Source: UBA8687 sp964564655 (GTDB lineage: Bacteria; Nitrospinota; Nitrospinia; Nitrospinales; VA-1). Taken from it: a stretch of DNA of 64,000 nucleotides. The DNA is taken from contig CAZMBO010000001.1 of NCBI GenBank assembly GCA_964564655.1, positions 1-64,000 on the forward strand, given 5' to 3'. The position numbers were made by a program, and so were the translations under genes. Shown here piece by piece: positions 61,116-64,000 of this stretch (position 1 is the first letter of the stretch; every line of letters starts with the position of its first letter). The notes below the pieces were generated by a model. It was given only the letters and a program-made list of their open reading frames with translations. It had not been told where the DNA came from and did not search any database.

Positions 61116-61466
61116 TTAGGAATTTTTGGAAAATTTGAAGAGGTTGATTGCCAAAGTTAGCCAGCCTATCATAAGGCTGAGCCCCCCCAGAGGAGTTATA
61201 GGACCTAAAAACCTTGGCCCGTCAAACACTAGGCCATAAAGGCTTCCGCAAAAGAAAACGATTCCAACAACGATCCAAATGGCAGAACGTTTCAACTTTT
61301 TTGCAGTTTCACCTTTCAGGACAAATATAAGAATACCAATGGCGATAAGCCCTAGAGCATGGTATCCCAGATAGTCGGTAGCCGTGTGAAACGTAGCGAG
61401 TTTTTTTTCTGTCAGGCGCGCTTTTAAAGAGTGAGCTCCAAAAGCACCAAGCATAACACTTAACCC
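61116..61466 (-). CDS. DUF423 membrane protein, 5' end lost in the assembly gap
   Basis: The visible 116 residues contain GAFGAHSLKARLTEKKL and HTATDYLGYHALGLIAIGIL, the DUF423 signature, plus two further membrane helices (RSAIWIVVGIVFFCGSLYGL, GGLSLMIGWLTLAINLF). It is a small inner-membrane protein of unknown role. The start and roughly the first ten residues are hidden by the 100-N gap at 61467. It must not be joined to the TatD gene on the other side of the gap, despite the apparent open frame. Confidence 0.88.
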   Translation of the reverse strand, partial: GLSVMLGAFGAHSLKARLTEKKLATFHTATDYLGYHALGLIAIGILIFVLKGETAKKLKRSAIWIVVGIVFFCGSLYGLVFDGPRFLGPITPLGGLSLMIGWLTLAINLFKFSKNS

Positions 61467-61566
61467 NNNNNNNNNNNNNNNNNNNNNNNNNNNNNNNNNN
61501 NNNNNNNNNNNNNNNNNNNNNNNNNNNNNNNNNNNNNNNNNNNNNNNNNNNNNNNNNNNNNNNNNN
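61467..61566. other. Run of 100 N, real assembly gap
   Basis: The placeholder length is conventional and the flanks share no repeat. Sequence is truly missing between a radical SAM domain and the DUF423 gene; the real distance is unknown. Confidence 0.9.
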
Positions 61567-62615
61567 TCTTTTATTTTTTTTGCAACTTCTTTGATGACAT
61601 CCAGCCTGAGAGTGGGTTCGCCAAATCCACAAAAAACAACTTCATCATAATTTTTTGGATCATCGATTGATTCCCAGACTTCCTTAGCAGTAGGTTCCCG
61701 GTCCAGTTTTAGGTTGTAACCCTGAACAACGGGTTTGGTGAGTCGGGTGCAAAACACACAGTCGGCGGTGCAACGTTGTGTTAGATTGAGATAAAGTGAA
61801 TTGCGAATTTTGTAAGAGACGGTTCCTGTTTTTGCTTGTTCACCAATGCCAAACAATTCGAAAAAGTTCAGAGCCATGGTGCGTTCTACGTCTTCGATTT
61901 TTAACCCGCGAATTTTTGCTAGCTTTTCTGCTGTAAAATTTACATATGCAGGTTCGTTGCGCTTGCCGCGATGCGGAACGGGTGTGAGGTAAGGGCAGTC
62001 GGTTTCTGCAAATAAACGATCAGCAGGAACATTTTTTGCGACATCACGCAGTTCATCAGCTTTCTTAAAGGTTACCGAGCCGGAAAAAGAAATATAGAAT
62101 CCCATCTCTAAGGCAGCATCGGCCAATTCCTGATCCCCTGAAAAACAATGAAAGATTCCCGAATGTGCTGTTGGATCTTTAGGATAAAACTCTGAAAGAA
62201 TTGAAATGATATCTTCTTTTGCATCTCTACTGTGGACGACAACGGGTTTGTTCATGTCGCGGGCCAACTGAATCTGGTTGCGAAAATGCGTGCGCTGCAA
62301 ATCCTGAGGAGAATAATTTTTAAAATAATCAAGACCAATTTCTCCGAGAGCAACGACTTTGGGATGAGCTAGTAATTGACGAAGATGGGAGTAGGTGTCA
62401 TTGTCTATAGATTTTACATCGTGCGGATGAATACCTGCGGTGGCATAAATAAAATCGAATTGTTCCGCAAGCTCCATCGATCGATAGCTGCTTTCAACAT
62501 CGCAACCGATATTTAACATATATTGGACCCCAGCTTCGCGGGCGCGTTCAATTACGGCTTCTCGGTCTTCCTCGTAATCGGCAACATCTATATGCGCGTG
62601 GGTGTCAATAATCAT
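61567..62615 (-). CDS. TatD DNase fused to a radical SAM domain, 3' end lost in the gap
   Basis: Residues 1-258 are a complete TatD metal-dependent hydrolase: DTHAHIDVADYEED, GEIGLDYF, VVHSRDA, HCFSG, and AETDCPYLTPVPHRGKRNEP. The frame continues without a stop into a radical SAM domain with CTADCVFC near residue 280 and VVFCGFGEPTLRLDV, as in the TatD-associated radical SAM proteins (TIGR04038 type), which elsewhere are usually separate neighbours. The C-terminus runs into the N gap. The ATG overlaps the metG stop (ATGA), so it is coupled to methionyl-tRNA synthetase, a classic metG-tatD arrangement. Confidence 0.88.
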
Positions 62616-64000
62616 CGTACTTGTACGCCTTGTCCGGGCTCCTGATCGAATCCCGCGAGCAAGATAGTTTCATCACTACTTGCAGCTAATACCATTCCCT
62701 GTGATTCTATTCCCATCAGTTTCGCAGGTTTTAGGTTGGCTACAATAATCACAGTGCGGCCTATCAAGTTTTCTGGTTCATAACTTTCAGCGATGCCCGC
62801 CAGAATTTGTCGCGTTTCTGTTCCTATATCCACTTTGAGTTGAATAAGCTTTTTAGATTTTTTTACTTTTTCTGCTTCGAGAATTTTTCCTGTGCGCAGA
62901 TCGACCTTCATAAATTCGTCGATGGTGATTTTTCCTGAGTCATCTTTGCTGCTGTTCTTTGGAGTTTCTAGTTCCGCAAGAATTTTTGCGGCCTGCTTGT
63001 CTTCAATCCTTGGGAAGAGTTGTTTGGCTTTTTGCGTTTTTATGCCTGAAAGTAGGCTGCCCCAGTTGTCTAATGACCTCATCCCCTGTTCTCCGATTGT
63101 TTTTTCTACTCCTAGTTGCAGCATCAAGGACTCGCAACTTTTTGGCATGAAAGGGAAAAGTAAAATACCAAGAATGCGTAAAGATTCTGCGGCGTTATAC
63201 ATAACCGTTTTTAATCTTTCTTTTCCTTCATCGGTTTTTGCGAGATTCCAGGGGCCGGTCTTATCGATATACTGGTTAGTGGTGTCTACCAGCTCCCATA
63301 TTTTCTGCAGGATCTTATTAAAAGCCAGCTCATCATATAGCTTTCGAACTTCATCGATCACTTCCCGTGCTTTGCTCTCTAACGCACCGTCTTCATCTCC
63401 TGGAGTTGCGGGAGTTGGGATGGTGCCATCAAAATATTTTTTCATCATGTTCACGGTGCGATTCAGGAGATTCCCCAGGTTATTTGCAAGGTCACTGTTC
63501 AGTCTTCCGATCAAAGCTTTATGCGAGAAGTCACCATCAAGACCGAAAGGGACTTCTCTTAAAAGGAAGTAACGGATTACATCGACCCCAAATTGGTCCG
63601 CAAGTTGATTGGGCTCGACCACATTGTGCAGGGATTTAGACATCTTTTGTCCATTCACGGTCCACCATCCGTGCGCAAAAATATTTTTTGGCGGTTCCAG
63701 GCCAATGGCTTTCAACATGGTGAACCAATAAACCGCATGCGTGGTCAGAATATCTTTTCCCACCATATTGTGGTCAGCGGGCCAGTAGCCACTTGCTCGA
63801 ATTTCATCAAGGGATCCGTGAATGGAGATGTAGTTGATCAACGCATCAAACCAAACATAAGTGACGTATTCCTCGTCAAAGGGGAGGGGGATTCCCCAGG
63901 GAAGCCGGGATTTTGGCCGGGAGATGCAGAGATCTTCCAGGGGTTTTTCTAGGAAGCCTAAGACTTCATTCCTTCGTGATGCTGGGAGGATGAAATGTGG
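62612..64000 (-). CDS. metG: Methionyl-tRNA synthetase, 5' end beyond the window
   Basis: The frame is open from 64000 to the stop at 62612, giving the last 462 residues. The catalytic core is partly visible: WGIPLPFDEEYVTYVWFDAL, then GQKMSKSLHNVV (KMSKS). The anticodon-binding helices follow, and the last ~105 residues are the OB-fold tRNA-binding/dimerisation domain (DEFMKVDLRTGKILEAEKVK, LMGIESQGMVLAA). The frame around 63841 is continuous, so that position is not the start. The TatD gene overlaps its stop by four bases. Confidence 0.95.
   Translation of the reverse strand, partial: PHFILPASRRNEVLGFLEKPLEDLCISRPKSRLPWGIPLPFDEEYVTYVWFDALINYISIHGSLDEIRASGYWPADHNMVGKDILTTHAVYWFTMLKAIGLEPPKNIFAHGWWTVNGQKMSKSLHNVVEPNQLADQFGVDVIRYFLLREVPFGLDGDFSHKALIGRLNSDLANNLGNLLNRTVNMMKKYFDGTIPTPATPGDEDGALESKAREVIDEVRKLYDELAFNKILQKIWELVDTTNQYIDKTGPWNLAKTDEGKERLKTVMYNAAESLRILGILLFPFMPKSCESLMLQLGVEKTIGEQGMRSLDNWGSLLSGIKTQKAKQLFPRIEDKQAAKILAELETPKNSSKDDSGKITIDEFMKVDLRTGKILEAEKVKKSKKLIQLKVDIGTETRQILAGIAESYEPENLIGRTVIIVANLKPAKLMGIESQGMVLAASSDETILLAGFDQEPGQGVQVR

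Noticed and set aside
61116..62615. A single 499-residue TatD/radical SAM/DUF423 protein across the second N run
   Set aside because: The frame only appears continuous because 100 N translate as unknown residues. The two sides belong to unrelated families, one missing its 3' end and the other its 5' end.
62892..63572. 226-codon open frame opposite metG
   Set aside because: Antisense to conserved metG codons, with Ser/Phe-rich low-complexity translation and no protein-like motif.
1..64000. tRNA or rRNA genes, CRISPR arrays, insertion sequences, attachment sites
   Set aside because: I looked for T-loop and acceptor patterns, regularly spaced repeats, transposase motifs and terminal inverted repeats and saw none. 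XerC is in its housekeeping context and is not evidence of an integrated element.

Overview
The window looks like a chromosomal segment from a Nitrospinota (Nitrospina-like) bacterium. This is inference from gene content: an adjacent ATP-citrate lyase gene pair (the key step of the reductive TCA cycle), an exported haem-binding protein like the gamma subunits of nitrite oxidoreductase-type enzymes, a di-haem cytochrome c peroxidase, a moderately AT-rich composition and otherwise ordinary Gram-negative housekeeping genes. No 16S gene or other decisive marker is present. Two runs of exactly 100 N (34848-34947 and 61467-61566) show a scaffolded draft or metagenome assembly. The first is an artefact inside an exact 55-bp duplication and the second is a true unresolved gap.

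Layout. 1-3104: a truncated membrane-anchored protein, a family 2 glycosyltransferase, the N-degron leucyltransferase bpt, a 43-residue membrane protein and a leucine-rich-repeat protein. 3242-8892: dnaE, an M16 peptidase and an NxrC/EbdC-like haem lipoprotein. 8885-19862 (minus strand): an unknown protein with ilvD; a B12-binding radical SAM protein; mutM, grpE and hrcA; argB; and hslU, hslV and xerC. 20035-23784: small membrane and coiled-coil proteins, a YqeG-type phosphatase, a TPR/trypsin-fold protein that has lost its catalytic serine, and an exported unknown.

23785-29911: the carbon-fixation locus. A sigma70-like promoter and a 19-bp perfect palindrome precede aclB and aclA. AclA has 904 residues and seems to carry a second, degenerate citrate-synthase-like region. 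A strong terminator, an unknown protein and a dienelactone hydrolase follow. 29988-34425: polyprenyl diphosphate synthase, a glycosyltransferase/HEAT-repeat pair, birA and a tiny lipoprotein. 34763-36707: a small operon of a 109-residue TPR-like protein (split by the artefactual gap), a radical SAM protein with a DUF512-like tail and a 60-residue protein. 36981-42115: an XRE regulator, an unknown membrane protein, a class A penicillin-binding protein and a SPOR-domain protein. 42319-45845: a heterodimeric ABC exporter with one degenerate ATP site.

45853-50610 (minus strand): threonine and cysteine synthesis and sulfur transfer (thrC, a CysO-like sulfur carrier, a MoeB-like activator, two cysteine-synthase-family enzymes, a 2Fe-2S ferredoxin). 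51488-58183: a MoxR ATPase, a TPR metallopeptidase, a DUF4175-like giant coiled-coil membrane protein and a slipin. 58338-61078: a His/Met-rich membrane protein, a parvulin, msrA and a di-haem peroxidase, which together suggest envelope redox and metal handling. 61116-64000: a DUF423 fragment, the assembly gap, a TatD nuclease fused to a radical SAM domain, and the 3' part of metG. I found no tRNA or rRNA genes, CRISPR arrays or insertion sequences.
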